Of a stretch of DNA of 64,000 nt, positions 44,720 to 59,700 are shown piece by piece. Origin of the DNA: Strix aluco (lineage: Eukaryota; Chordata; Aves; Strigiformes; Strigidae); assembly GCF_031877795.1 (NCBI RefSeq), contig NC_133948.1, forward strand, positions 14,958,948 to 15,022,947. The letters are read 5' to 3'. The notes beneath the pieces were generated by a model. It searched no databases. It had not been told where the DNA came from and was given only the letters and a program-made list of their open reading frames with translations. The position numbers and the translations under genes are program-made. The first letter of the stretch is position 1. The number at the start of each line of letters is the position of its first letter.

Positions 44720-47700
44720 ATGGCGTCGACGGGTGAGCGGGGCCGGGGGGGTCGGGTCGCCCCGGGGCCTCCGCGAGGGCTGCCTCGGCGGGAGCGGCTG
44801 CAGCCCGGCAGGACGGGCTGAGCCTGGGGCTGCGGCCGCCGGCAGCGCCCCGGGGCCGCCCGGGCTGAAGGGAGCGGGGCGGGGGCAGCGCCTCCGGGCC
44901 GGGCCGCAGCCCTGGGACGGCGGGGCGAGGCGCCGGGCCCGGCCCCCCGGCGCTGTGGTGGCGGGCTCCCTCCCGGCTGGGCTGCGGGCTGTGTGGCCGT
45001 GCTGGCCCCTACCCAGCCCGTCACCCCCAGCACCGCTGTCCCCGCGGGGCCGGGACCCTCCGGTGCCTCCCGGGGGTCGCGGTGCCCGGGTTCCCTCTCC
45101 TAGATATTTGTTAAAGGGTTGTGTCCGACAGAGAACCCTTGGTGCTCCAGCCCCAGAAGATTCTGAGTTACGCTCTTTCAGGACATCAGTGTCCTCACTG
45201 GAGGCTTCCCCCGCGCCTTCGGCCTGTCTGGTGGCTGTTCAGGACGGATTCTGGTGCAAATGTAATTTATTTGAATAAAACCAGTGAAGCGTCATAGAAG
45301 GAAATATGCTTTTACACAAGTGTTCCAACTTGCAAATAGATAAAACTGAGACTTACCAACCATGGCAACATCAGCCTTAAAGCCTTACAGCCAAAGGTCG
45401 GACCTCTCTGTAGAGGAAAATGTCACAAGCCATGGAGTGTGAGAGAATATGACTAATACCACCTTGGAGAGGTTTAAAAAAAAAAAAAAAAAAAAAGCTA
45501 GTAAAGAAACATGTGCCAATGGAATTGTCAAAACGGGGTTTAAAAATACAGCTGTCTTTCCGCTTAATACATGGAAATGTTCTTCCGTGGGAGCTGCTAT
45601 TTTAGGCTGTGCTATTGTACTCTTGAGCCTCGTGAAACAGAAGGATGAAGATTAATTTCCCACTGGAAATAAAGGCTCGGAGATGGTTTTAACTAAATGA
45701 ACCATAATATTTTTTTTTAATGTTTTGTGTTAATCCAAATTCAAGCAAATTAGAAGGGAGGGATTACCAGAGACGAATTGCAAATTTGACACCTGCATTT
45801 AAATCCTACAAAGGGGAAAATGTCCTGCCTAGGTAGGAGTGGGGGAAGGCTGTAAGAAGGGATGTGTGATGGGTGTTTAATTGAAGACTCTGTGTGTAGC
45901 TCAAGGCCCCAGCAGCTCTTCTGGAGGGTGGTAGGTTGCTGGGGGTCTACCAGCGAGGGATGAAGGTTGAGGAGATCTGTGCTCAGCAGCCTGGCCATTT
46001 TTTAACAGCCTGGAGGACTGTGGTAACCCAACAGCATGCAGAAAATGGGAATTAAATAAGGAGTGGGGAGGTTCTGGTGGCTGGAGGGTGAACAGGCTTG
46101 GAAAAGAGGAGCCAGGGGTGGAGGAGGGTGTATGGCGAGATGTTGGAGGGAGGCCGGTACAAGGAGGTGGTGGGAGAGGGAAGATGGATGAGGAAGAATG
46201 GTTTTTAACACTCAGGATTTAGCAGAGCTTAGAGCCACGTGTAGACTGAAAAAAATAAAAAAAGAGCAGTGACCCTGAATTTAACAGGCTAGCTTTTTCA
46301 GTATTAAACATGACAACCTGTAAGGAAAGCAGGAGTGGTGCCAGAGTAGTTTAACAACTTGTGCAGTGCGTCTCAGGAGCGTGGAAGCCTTTGGGTAGCA
46401 GTTCAGCGACTTCATTGTGCGCAGCATTTCGGGCGTCTTCCTTGTGTGCTCGTACAGATTCCTGTGCTCTGGTGCAAGGTCGAAGTAATTAATATCTGCC
46501 AAATCGCTACCAGAGTCACGGCACTTCCTTTCCTTGTCCGTCAACACACACCCCGGGGTCTGAGCTCCAGCATCAGCGGAGGGAAGTGCGAAGGAGGAGA
46601 AGCTGTAAGCTCACATAGAGGGGTTAGGAGGAGGAGAGGAAAGCTTTACTAGGGGTGAACCCACAGCCTCAAGAAACAGGAAGTTTTGGTGTATGAAAAC
46701 AGTATTTTCAAATTTATTGCTGGTGCTCCATCGCCTTCAGTGGCAAACAGCGTGGTTAAGGCGGCCCTTGCAACCCAGGGATAACTGAAGGCTGTAGGAA
46801 GTCGTCGGTTGGGTTCCTCACATTCGTAATCTTCAGTTTTCCAGCTGCGATCAGCGTACCCCGAGGTGCGACCGCGGTAGAAACACCAAAACCTCTTCCC
46901 GCACGGGACTGTGTGGCTCTGCCTGAGAAGAGCTCTACTAACGTCCAGCTTCTGCCTCCAGCTCAGTCAGATGCCGTGGCCCGAGTGGCAGATGCGAGCG
47001 GGGTCTGGGACTCACTCCTGATCTCTGGCCTCGGGACTTTTGTGGTCCCGGGATAGCTGGAATCTGGCTGGCAAGGTCTGGTCCGAGCGGTGAATTCATC
47101 GTTCGCTCTAGACGTTTGGATGGGAACTGGAGTTGCTTGGTGACTTTGAGGGAAAGCATACAATTAGGAGCTGTAATCATCTCAAATATAGCCTTGTAAT
47201 TGCCATGTGGACGCGTTTTCCGTTCCCGCCAGCAAACCTGTTCAGCATAGATTTTTCTGCTTGGATTTTCAGGATTTCAGTTCTCCTCTAAATCAGGATA
47301 TTGGCGTGGATCAGGGTTTTGGGGATGGAATTACTGCCAGCTGCCTGGCTCGAACCCTGCTAGGGGACAAGTGTTAGAACTTTCCAGCCATTTGTGTCCT
47401 TGAAAGTTAAATAGAAAGAGTGAAGTGTGGTGGTTTCTACAGATCCAAAAGCTTGCAACCTGGCCCTTTGAAACCAGGGGTGGGGGGTTTGTAAGTGTCA
47501 GCCCCAGTGTTTCTTTTGTTCCAAAACAAAACACCCTCCTGCCAGCCCCCTTGGGTGTCTTCCAAGGTGGCAGTTAAATTAAAGTACGGTCATTTGAGAT
47601 CAAAGTTGGTGCTGCAAGCAGCAGTAACAATGAAGGGAAGAAAGGTTTTGTTTCCTTCAGAAAGACTGAAAAAGTGCATTTACCTTACACTCTTTTGAAA

Positions 47701-50700
47701 CTGGATTTCCAGCGGTTTATAGCAGTTCTTTCAAGCTGCAGGAGGAAATTCCAGCTGCTGTGCTCTTACACTGTTAATTTTGTTAAGCCTTTGTCAACCT
47801 TTTTTTTTCTTTTTCTTTTCTTATAGATTATAGCACCTATAGCCAAGCTGCAGCTCAGCAGGGGTAAGTAGCATTATGGTCTCAGCCTCTCTGTTTTAAA
47901 AAGATGTAATATAAGTATGTAATAATTGTGGTTTAGTCTTAACATTGGTATGTTTGTAAATCCTGTGGTTTTCTTTTAGATTTTGTATTGCCGTAGTATT
48001 TCAGCAGAAATCATTTGGATACGTGAAAATTGTCTTACGATACGTGTTTTGCGCAAGTCCGAAATACGGGGATGCCTTATAAATGTCTTTAAATTGATTT
48101 TACAGCTACAGCGCGTATGCACCTCAGCCAGCTCAAGGATATGCACAGACCACCCAGGTAAAACACGGGACGGTTTTATAATTGCTGCTGAATCACGTGG
48201 CTTCCAGTAAACTACACGGGGCTGTGCCAGGCACGAAAAACGCTGAGCAGCAACAACAAAATCTGTTGTTAAAAGTTGTCTTGTAGCTTCCCACACAGCC
48301 CAAACTGCTTTCTTAAAGTGAAAACAACCTAAACGTCGAGGCGCCTCAACAGTCCTTTGTTAATATAGCCGAGCCTAAGGTGGTTGTTGTCGAGAGGATT
48401 ATAAAAGCCTAACTCTCGGTGTATGTTTGACACCACCATGTTGGTGGGTGTTCTACTCAGTGGTGTAGGAGAGAAAAACTTAAAAAAAAAAAAGGGGGGG
48501 GGGAAATTGCCATTTGTGAGATTGCAGCAGTTGGACAAAGGAGGAGGAGGAGGAGGGAATAGATTTTTTTCATGGCAGTATTGTTGCTAATACTATTAAT
48601 ACCCTCAGTTGTCTAGACTGCAAAATTATGATGATCTTTAAAAGATGAATTAAACCATGCTTATTTTTAATCCTTAGAATCCAAGTTACTAAAACCACAT
48701 TTGTATACACACTCCAAGTATGTTTTCAAAGGTAAATTTTTATCCTCAAAAAGTGGCGTCGGTTGAGTTTCCCCTGCCTCTCCAGAGAGGTTTCTGAAGG
48801 GAAGATCCTGCTCCCCAAGAGTATGTCTACATTATGGAGATAAAAGCCACCACACTGTCGTGATGGAGCGTTACTGAGCAGCTTTTAATCGGTTAATTCT
48901 GGTTGTGGCAACAGCTTGGCTTTGGTGCTGCGGGGCTGAGCAGGAGCTGCCTTCCCGTGCCCACTCAGGCTGCCTGTGCCATGCTGCCTGCTGCTTCTGC
49001 CTGCACTAGCCAGTCCGAGGCAGGCGAGGCTGCGGGAATACTGTGCTCGCTTGTTCCTGCAGCAGGGTAGGAAGGCCCTTTGGCAAAAAGATGAGTGTTA
49101 CAGGAGGAGCACAGGTTCAGTCTGGGCATTTGGGTCAGCTTAAATGAAGGTGACAGGAACTTTTATTTTGAGTAAGCGTTTTGAGACAGAACAATTGCAA
49201 GAACTGCGACCAAATGTGCAGGTTACACGGCAGGACAAGTGTCAGCAGGCTGGCAAGTGTAAGAACAGGCAGCTTCAACAACATCCTCTAGTGTGAGACT
49301 AAAGCAACTAACCAACTAATCTCAGCTGTAGGCAAATAGCCATGGGAGGTTTGCAGCGTTTCCTGCCTCTTGATGTAGTGAGCTTCCCCAGGCAGTGACA
49401 TAATCAGTCTGGTCAAGGCTTTTCTACTCTTGATTAAGATCTGTGGCCTGAGTTCAGGGAGGCTGGCTCACAAGTAACGCAGGCTTAGATCCCAAGTAAG
49501 TCCCGGTCTCCCACAGGAGTCAGTAAATCCCTTTGAGAATCCGGACCTTAAGGCCATCTTCATGTTGCTTCTTGAGCTGTAAGTAGAGTTTTATCCTAAA
49601 CCAAACTGGTGGCCGCACAGAGCTGTAGGAAGTGGGCCGGTGCCTGAAGTTTGAGCCAGCTGGTCCGTGGCGTGGGGCTGAGGTAGCTCTTTAGCTGGGA
49701 AAACTGCAGTGCCAGCAGCTCTGCGCTAATCCGGCCACGCCGCGCTGCCGATCGGATCGCCGCGGCTGAGGAGCTGCTTTGCGGTGCTGTGTTCAGGACT
49801 GAGCCAGACCATGGGCAGAAGCGGATCTTTAGTGATAGTCCAGACTTGAAAGTGAGCTCCAGGGAGGGTGTGAGTTGAGAGCTGGTCTCTCGCTGAACAC
49901 AAAGGCACCGGAACGGGAGCAGCTGTGACCGCGATAGTTCGGGGATGGCAAACCCTTGGATGCTCCTGCTGATCCTGTCCTTGGATGTCTGCATAAACTC
50001 CTGTTTTTCAGACTGTTGGCCAGTGGACATGAAGAATATTCAGAATAACTTCACTGAAACCTTAAATAGGTTTCTTCAAGTGAACACTAAAGCACTTTTA
50101 TGCTGAAGTAACTGACTTGTTTCAGTTCGTGCAGTTCTGCCCTCTGAGGAGTCCACTCCTCCTGTTTCAGGTTAGCCCTCGGGAGGTACCTGTGAGTGCT
50201 GACGGGTGCCCAGGCAATTATGAGGAGCTGGATGCTTTCATGTTCCGCTTTACGTAGAGCAGAGGTGTGTTGTGAAAATGTAAGAGGCTGCCCCTCCGGT
50301 CCTGTGTTTGTAACTTCATCGCAGATCTGAACTGAAATTTGCAGTAGCGCCCAAATTTTCACAGTGGCCTTGGCTTGACTCTGCTTTTCAGTACATCAGG
50401 TAACACAGATCCCCCAGTCTGTGTACATCGCTGAAATGGTCTGTGTGTATCTCTGCAATGCCTGTGAGTCACTTCTGTTCGTGAATTAAATTTGTATCAT
50501 CTTTGGAGCAGACGTATGGGCAACAGAGTTACGGAACCTACGGCCAACCCACCGACGTCAGCTACACGCAGCCCCAGACAACTGCGACGTACGGGCAGAC
50601 TGCGTATGCAACGTCCTACGGGCAGCCTCCTACCGGTAAGAGCCCCCGTGCCCGCAAGGCTTGACTTATCCTGGGAAGTTGAGCTCAAGTCTGCGTTGGG

Positions 50701-53700
50701 GAACTCCGGCCCAAACCACACTGAGTTACCCTGGGCACCTCTGACGTGGAAAGGGCTTCCTTCCTCAAGAGCCTGTCCTGAGCGAAGGGCGGTTTAAAAC
50801 GGCGCGAAGATGCGGGTGGGCTGACAAAGTGTAAATAAACGTGCCCGTTTAATTTTTCAGGGAACGTTTTGGGTGCTGGTTCGTGCTGTGGAAGTAAGCA
50901 CGGCTGCAGAGCGTGCTGTGCTTAGAGCAAAGCAACCGGGAGCTGCACGGTGGCGCTCCCGGGAGCGGGTGCTCTGGCTGCTCTCGAGAACCGGTGTCCC
51001 CAGCACTTCGGTTGCCTGAAACAAATCAGTGGAAGTGATGTATGCCTGTTCTGATAGTGTACCCTCTACTTTTTGTCTTGTGCTTCCCACAGTAGAAGGG
51101 ACCAGTACAGGTTTGACTATCCTGCTCACTCTTGCATGGAAAATGCTGTCTCATCCTGTCTAAACTGGTGGTGTTAACCCTTTAGGTGTCGCTTGGTTTT
51201 AAGCGCTTAAAACGTCCAGCATCAGAGCGTGCCCACGCAATGACAGTAAGGATTTGCTAGGCTGTGATGCTGTTTGCCATCTCCACGTCTCTGTAAAGTC
51301 TCCGAGTGGCATACTTTATGGATTAAACTTCCTGAGCACTAACGGCAGCCGTGCTGAGACGTTTCGGGTGGATGTAACCCCATTGCCCTACCGTTTCCTA
51401 AAGGGTAAACAGCATGGTTAGACGTGTCCAGATGTCCTGACCGGCACCTTTGCATGTTCCGTGTTGTCTTTGGATTTCCAGTGCAGACGCATACATGTTC
51501 ATTAATGCGCTGTAAACTATTCCAACGTGTGCTCTTTGAACTGGAGTTTTGTACATACGAGTGTCTTAATGTCTGAAAGAAACTGTTGAGACATTCGATT
51601 CTGGTATATTTGGACTGAATATTCAGGAGATTTTGAAAAAGAAAACAAATTTTCCTCCAGGTAATGCCTTGGGTGCTGTTTTCTGCAGGTTCATCCTTTG
51701 CTATGAGAGACAATAGAAACATCTGTTAGAGTGGGAGCTTTCTTAAACGCTTCCCAAAGCAAGGGAGTACCAGGACAGACAGGCAGTGGGGTATCTGCCC
51801 ACAGAAGCCATTGAGGAATGTTTCACAAGAGAGAGGTGGAGCGAAAATGTTAACCTATAGTCTGTCCAGTGATACGGCCCTTGAAATATTTAACATCTTT
51901 AAACAGATAAGGAAGATTTCTGCCTGGCAGTTAGCGCCCATCCTGCAGAGTGAGAGCCTTTAGCCAGTGTCACTGTGGGTTATCTACAGGTTTTTTTCCT
52001 TTCATTTAAAAGTATATGGACATCAGTTGGCAGCAAAAAGGATTTGTGGACTTCCAAAATTTCTTTCTTAGAAATGTTTGAGTCCCTTAATCCTTACTAC
52101 AGACTCCACTCCTGCACTGGTCACAGGAAGCTGTGCTGTTTATGTTTTTGCTTTTTCCCTAAGAGTATATTTTATAGACGAATAACATTAGATATCTTTT
52201 CTGCACAGCTTCTTTTTTTCAGGCAGAAAGCTTCATTTTTTTTCATCAAAAAAAAAAAAAAAAAGAAAACTCAGGAAGTGGTCAAGGAAAAAAGATCATA
52301 TCAGACCTTGAAATACAATTTGCCTCAATCCGCGTAGCATCGGTCTGTGGCAGAACTGTGGATGTTATTCTCCAGGCAGAATGCCAGGTTGTATTTATTC
52401 TTCCCACACCTGCTTCTCCTTGAGGAGCCAGAGCTGTGCAAATGAGACTGATAGTGCTTAAAGCCTGTCTCCCTCTCTCCTCCGTCTCTGCCTTTCATAC
52501 TAAATAAAGCCCCGGGGTGTTGCCTGGGGCATACATCTTTATGCCCTGAGAGACATGCAGTTTTTACGGTTGAATGTCAATTTATTTTCCCTAGGCATCG
52601 GCTTTCTGTAGCAGAGGGATGTCTGCAATTACTTAAAAGCGAAGTGCCTTTTTTTGTCTTAACAGCCTGGTTTTTGGGTAAGATGCCGTTGCGGTCAGGG
52701 AAACTCAGATCCTGTGCAGATACACCCTCTCGGGACTCTGCCAGAACGGCAGAGACAATTCCTCTGCATCGTCTCAGCCTCAGCTGAGGGCTGGTGTAGC
52801 CTGCCTGTGGACCTTTCCATCCCAAGCCCTCTGCCACCCAGCCTTGCCCTGACTCCGGGGCCACCCGAGGTGAGAGTTACCGCCCAGGTTGTGCCTTTTC
52901 CCTCCCTGGGGCTGGAGGAAAAGGTGTCTGTGTCTGGGAGTAGCCCTGTCGCTTTGGTATGAAGAAAAGGGGTTCGGGAGCCTGTGGGCTCCCCTGCAGC
53001 TTCCCGGACTCCAACTGGGTGAGGGAATTAATCAGCACCATCAGCTCTGTGGTCGTGGTTTGCTCTTTAATCACTGTGGTGTATAAGCATGAAGTACAAG
53101 AAGTAAATAAAAAGCTGCATCTGTAATGGTTATTGGCTTTCGAACAGTGTCGTTTGGGGGCAGAAACATCATTTCAAATGTCCGAGTATGAATCTCCTTT
53201 AAGCAGCTGAGTGGGAATTACTCTCTAAAGACAGCCAGCCCCCACTTCTCTTCTTACCCGTGAAATTTAGGGTTATATATATTTTATTCTGATGTATTCA
53301 GAATTTGAAATGAACACACCCATAGCTGTCTTGGCTACCACAATAACTTACACCAGAATAGAGCAGAGAGAGGGTAGCTCTGCGGCCCCTTCTCCAGACC
53401 CTCACCGTAGAAGGTATGCATGCCAAACAGGAGTTGCCTCTCTTTGGGCACGCAGACCCCGTGGGTAGCTTTTAATACTGCTTGCATCAGGAGCCTTCAG
53501 AAACTGCTGCTAGCTGACGTGAAGCCTGCTTATTTCAGAATAAATCTCTTTGAATCCAGTATTTTCAGTTGATGTTCTCTGAGGACCAAATCCTGCAAGC
53601 TTCCCCTCCGCCTGAAGAATTCCTAGACTTCAATAAGGGTTTTGCTTGCAGGCTTGGATACTTTGAGAGGAAACTGAGCCACGTAACTGGACTTCTTAAG

Positions 53701-56700
53701 CAGGTTATCAAAGTTCTTCTGTTACCTTTTTCTTACAGTAGCTGTTCTGCAGACACAGTTTATCTTACTAACTGGTGGGGGGAGGAGAGAGAAGTGGTGT
53801 GATGTAAATGCCCCCCTCAAAAATACAGCTCTTGAGGATTTGCAGAGTACCTAAACTAAGTTGTTGAAATGAAAATTTAGACCAGTGGGATGTTAAATCA
53901 CTGCCTGTTCTTTCTTTGGTACAAACCCTTCCTGCTGAGCACGCTTGCACAAGGGAAATGCTCCATCTAGAGCTGAAGCATTAAAATTCAGGGTTATTTT
54001 TTTTTTCCTCCCTTTTATTCTCTTGACTCTGCAGAGCCAGGTATTAGCAAACCTGCTCACTTGCTTGATTGGAGAGGTTAGTGCTGCCAGTAACAGTACT
54101 GAGAAGGGGGGCCTAGATGTGGGAGGCCCCCCCCCCATGGCTCTGGGTCTGGCGAGAACAGCCCAGGGCAGGGCTGTGGCTTCAGCAGCACTTACTGCAG
54201 GCTGTACTTAGGCAAACAGCAGGCTTTTTTAGTATGTGGTCAGGCTTCGGCCAGTTAAAATACGGATTCATTTAACTTCTGGTGTTGGTGCTCTCTGTGG
54301 AATTGCTGTGCTGGCTCACTTTTAAGTGTTTGGACTGTTTAAATTTGTCCAAGGCTCTAAAAATCATGCTCGCGTTTCATTCGCCCTCTCAGCAACATTC
54401 ACCCTCTCGGCAACACTCAGAACAGGACTTTGCTTTTCAGAGAACTTCTCAGCAAAAAGGAATAATGACCATGAGAACTGATTTGCTAGTGATTCGAGCA
54501 AGTTGTTTCCTGGTTGGAGACCAGCTTACTCTCTCGCTTTGATGCTTCCAGGTTGGCAGCCCTGCCATGCAGCAGCCAGCCCATGGCGTCAGCAGGAGGG
54601 TGGCAGTGGGACAAGCGTGGGGGGCCCAGGGCAGGAGGAATGAGGCTTGTGGGAGCGGGCAAGGGCTTTTAAGACTAGCTGTTGCAGGTGACAAGAGTGG
54701 ACAGGCTTGTGTCCCCGTGGAGCCCCTTCGTCAGGATCCTGGGGCTAACCACAAAACTCAAGAGCAACATTTGGACAGAAAGCTGAAGTTTGTTTTTTTA
54801 AGTAATGTGCTGTGCAAACTTCCTCCTCTCACTTCCCTTCCGCTTCACTCGCTGATTCAGAGACCCATTGGGAAGGATCCTGCTTTTGTAGCAGGGACAA
54901 GAAGATGTGGAAATACTGCGGTACTTCGTGAGGGCACGCTGTATTCTGCTGGAAGTACATCTGTTTTGCAAATTAGGGAATTGAAATAAAAAGCTACAGC
55001 ACGATTTGCCTAAAATGCTGTATAATTGGAAGGATTTGTGTCGCAAGTGCCCCATGTTTATTAAAAATAAGTGATGGGAGAAGCTGTTATCTTAATTGAT
55101 GCAATTAAGATCACATCAATAAGACAAAGACCAGTTGGCTGTTCTTTGGCAATTGATGTTTCGTATTTTTAGGAAGTTAGCTTTTGCTAGAAAAAAAATT
55201 TAATTGATATTTTTTTCATGTAAGTCTCTGTTTCATAATTTGAAAACCTGCTCGCAAGGTTCTTAACTGTAAAAAGCCACTGTGTTAATACTGGGTTTAC
55301 AGTTCACCTTTGTGACAAGCCAAATGGTCCGTTAAATTATACGGTGGTGGCTGCTGGAAAGACTGATTTAAGTGGAGCTGTTTTGGGATCTTGGATATTC
55401 TTGTAAAATTGTTCAGAAATAAGTGTATGAGCTCTAAGCCTTTTACTTAAACCAAACTGAAATTCTAAGAAAAGTGAAGGTACATAAAACATCAGGAGCT
55501 ACCTTATGTGTCTCTTTTGACCTTTCTGTTAAGTTAAAGCAAATGTAAAGTGCTTTTCTTTTGTTTCCAGAATTACTGATTTCAAATAAGCCTTCATAAA
55601 TGCCTCAAAAAGACTTCTCAAGTCAGCCTGGTGCCATTTTGTGCTTTTATTTTTCAAAAAGCTGAAAGGATGGGACTGTAGTTCTTGAATCGATTGGATT
55701 TCTTTTACTTTAGAGCTGCCAGGAGCTTTGTTCAGTCTTCCTGCGTTCAGAAGATGCTGCATGCCTCGGCTTGCCCCGCGTGTGCTTTGTTACGTTAGCC
55801 GTGAGCTTCGGTAGCTGTAAACACGCAGCCTTTGGATGCTGGCTGAAGGGTGGCTTCCAGAAAGCTCCTCGGAGTGTGGTTTTGGGACGGTGAGGGTGGA
55901 GCTGGGGCTGTAGGCTGAGGCTTCCCAGGGCAGGGGGTTTCTCTGAGGAAGGTGAAGGGGCAGTGCTGGGTTAGTTCATCATTTTCAGGTTATCAGTGAT
56001 ATTTTTGCAGGGGTGATATCGGTGCTGTACCCGAGGTCTGATAAACCATCCCCAGAAGCGCAGTAGTCTGAAACGTGACGAGCAAAGCTGGCCCAACTAA
56101 TCTGATGAGGCTGTCGTTTTGTTCTAGGTTATACCACCCCGACTGCTCCCCCAGCGTACAGTCAGCCCGTCCAGGGGTACGGCACAGCCGCCTACGATAC
56201 TAACACCGCTACGGTTACCACCACCCAGGCTTCCTACGCAGCGCCGTCCGCTTACGGCACCCAGCCCGCCTACCCAGCCTACGGGCAGCAGCCAGCAGCG
56301 TCCGCTCCCGCAAGGTAACGTCTGGTTCTGCTCTTCCTCCCGAGGCCGCGTTTGCGCTGCTGCTGGGGGGAGCCCCAGCACACCGCCAGCTGAACTGGGG
56401 CCCGCTGGTTTTGCTTACACCTTCTCTCTGCTTGTGGTGCTTGAGCTTTGCTCTCGCTGCATCCTCAGGGCCGGGGGAAGCCGCGTGGGTAGGTTCTGCT
56501 CTGGCACGGTGAGTCAGCACGGTTACTGGGAGATGAGGAGAGCAACCAAGCAGCAAAAATGGGCTCTTGACTCATGATGTAGAACAGAAAATGGGCCAGT
56601 CTGATCCGATCTTGAGTCACAGGCAGGATACTGCTACGTGCTGTGTCTTGAGTGGGGGCACATGCTGGAGACAACTTCCTTTTTAAACCTCTTGTGTCGG

Positions 56701-59700
56701 GGCACTGTCAGTAGTATATTTAGTTTAATTGTTTGCTCAGGATATGAAAGATTTAGAATACGTAACGGAGATGTGTTCAGTAGTGAGTAAAAACTGCTTT
56801 ATTCATTTACATGATGTTTGTAGCAACCACTCCAGTGAGGAGCTCTGTCTATGTCTGTCAGATTACACTTTAAGCATGAATCCTGACATCATTTAAAATA
56901 ATCTTTTCCCAGCTTGTACAACAAAAGTAGTTTAACTCTTTTTACCCCACTCTGATAAATTTAGAGATTATAAACGTTAGGGGACAAATACAAAAGAACG
57001 GGACATGGAAGTCACATGCAAACGGTTCTCTTTGTTTTCAGGCCTTGAGAGTTTAAACACAGAATCATAGAATAGTTGGGTTGGAACAGACCTTTAAAGG
57101 TCATCTAGTCCAACCCCCCGCATCCTTTCCCTTTCATCAGATAATGTATATGGGGCAATATCTGCTTGCACTGGATTCTGAAACAAACAATGGTGCATTT
57201 AACTGACAACATTTCTGGCTGCTCTTGAGCTCCTGGTTTCCAAGCGTTGTGTGAAACCAGCTCGAGCGGAGGGGCGGTGCTGCTCACCACTTCCCTGCCC
57301 ATTCTGCACCCTCGACTCCATTCTGGAGCCAGTCTGAATCCCTCACCGTCGGCTTCATAACGCAGCTGGAGAACAGAAGCTGTAGTGCTCTCTTCAGGAT
57401 GCTGCCCGGGCCTTTCCTGACGGCAGGGGAATGTACAAACACCCAGTCAGCAGGTGCTAAAATGTTTAGTGTTTAATGAGCATATATTGGCTGCTGCCAG
57501 AGTGACTGACACCGCTGCGGTGCCAGCTTGTAACGCCACCCAAAGACACGGGTAGTGCCATTCTGTCCTGGGGGCATCTGAGCACCTTCGCTGCTACTGT
57601 CACCAGAGGTTTGCACCAACGTGTCCTTCTTGTTCAATTCTGCTCCACAGACCCCAGGATGGCAGCAAACCAGCAGAGACCAGCCAGCCACAATCGAGTA
57701 CGACAGGCTACAGCCAGCCCAGCCTAGGGTACGGACAGAGCAACTACAGCTATCCTCAGGTGCCTGCCAGCTACCCCATGCAGCCGGTCACCGCGCCTCC
57801 CTCCTATCCTCCTACCAGGTAACGCTCCCGGCAGGCTAAGCCTCATGCAGCTGGCGGGGGAACTTTCAGGTTAGCTTGGGCAAAAGGGCTTTTTCTCAAG
57901 GGATTTTAAACAAACAGATGTAAAAGGAGGTTTGGTGTCCTGAGAGGAGGGAGGTGTAGTTGGTGGTGGTGTACCTCTTGTGCGGAAGGTGAGGCTGTGA
58001 TTGCATAAGTCTTTCTGCATATACACCTGCAGCAGCAAGGTGTAACGATGACAAATGTTTTTAAGAAATTTCCTAGATATGGAGTTTGTAATAGTGACCT
58101 TTTGCTGCCTCCTGACAAATGGCTTTGTGTGGTGGGGTGACCCTGGCTGGATGCCAGGTGCCCACCAAAGCTGCTCTGTCACTCCCCTCCTCACCTGGAC
58201 AGGGGAGAGAGAATATAACAAAAAGTTTGTGGATGGAGATAAGGACAGGAGAGATCATTCATCAGTTGCTGTGACGGGCAAAACAGACTCAACTTGGGAA
58301 AAGTAACTTAATTTATTGCCAATCAAATCAGAGTAGGATAATGAGAAATAAAACAAATCTCAGAACACCTTCCCCCCTCACTTCCCTTCTTCCTGGGCTC
58401 AACTTTACTTCAAATTTCTCTCCCTCCTCCCTGCCAGCAGCACGGGGGGGCGGGGCTGGGGGTTGTGGTCAGTTCATCACACAGTCTCTGCCGCTCCTTC
58501 CTCCTCGGGGGGAGGACTCCTCACACTCTCCCCCTGCTCCAGCGTGGGTCCCTCCCACGGGGTGCAGTCCTTCAGGCACAGGCTCCTCCAGCATGGGTCC
58601 CCCACGGGGTCACAAGTGCTGCCAGCAAACCTGCTCCAGCGTGGGCTCCTCTCTCCACGGGACTGCAGGTCCTGCTAGGAGCCTGCTCCAGCACGGGCTT
58701 GCCACGGGGTCACAGCCTCCTTTGGGCATCCCCCTGCTCCAGTGTGGGGTCCCTCATGGGCTGCAGGTGGAGATCTGCTCCCCCGTGGGCCTCCCTGGGT
58801 GCAGGGCACAGCTGCCTCACCATGGGCTGCACCACGGGCTGCAGGGGAATCTCTGCTCCAGTGCCTGGAGCACCTCCTGCCCCTCCTCCTTCACTGGCCT
58901 TGGTGTCTGCAAGGCTGTTTCTCTCAAATATTCTCATTCCTCTCTCTGGCTGCAGTCGCACAGTTGGGTTTTTTTCCCCTTTCTTAAATACATTATCCCA
59001 GGGGAGCTACCACTGTCGCTGATGGGCTCGGCCTTGGCCAGCAGCGGGTCTGTCTTGGAGCCGGCTGGCTTTGCTCCATCGTACACGGGAGAAGCTTCTG
59101 GCAGCTTCTCACAGAAGCCACCCCTGTAGCTCCCCCGCTACCAAAACCTTGCCATGCAAACCCAATACACTTTGACAGGGGGCTCACCTCTTCCCCTTGG
59201 GTGTCTCTAATATGCTGATGCTGACTTCTGAACTGTATGGTTTGAAATTCTCAAAGCCTGAGATGCGTCAGGGGGGACTGTTTTGTTACCCATCCGCTGA
59301 AAACATTTCAGTGCCAAGGCAGAAGGGGAGCCTGTTGCTTGCGTTGCCACTGATACTTGCCCTGGCACTTCTGCCTCTTTCTAGAGGTGTGAATAAATTG
59401 TGAAGGGTCGCATGGATTTTGCTTTTAGCAGTCTACCAGGTTTATTTTGCCTCCTGCCACCAGCCTGGCCTCCATAGGATGACTTCAGCTTTTTAAATGG
59501 TTTACAACAGTACATATGGCTTATAATTGCATTACCTTCTAGCGTGAGCCACTTCTGCAGCCTAATGCACAGTGCCAGTGAACTGACTCATCTTTCTATC
59601 TTTACAATGCTTTTGTCTCCCAGCTATTCCTCTACACAGCCAAGCAGTTACGATCAGAGCACTTACTCCCAGCAGAGCACCTACGGGCAACAGAGTACCT

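Noticed and set aside
45478-45655. Possible retrogene ending in the A-tract in EWSR1 intron 1
   Set aside because: The open frame starts at the poly-A and continues downstream of it. There is no recognisable parent gene and no target-site duplication was seen.
58128-59169. A retroviral gene or a host gene in the LTR interval (a ~260-codon plus frame is open)
   Set aside because: The interval has LTR termini, a target-site duplication and repeated modules; the frame shows no protein domain.
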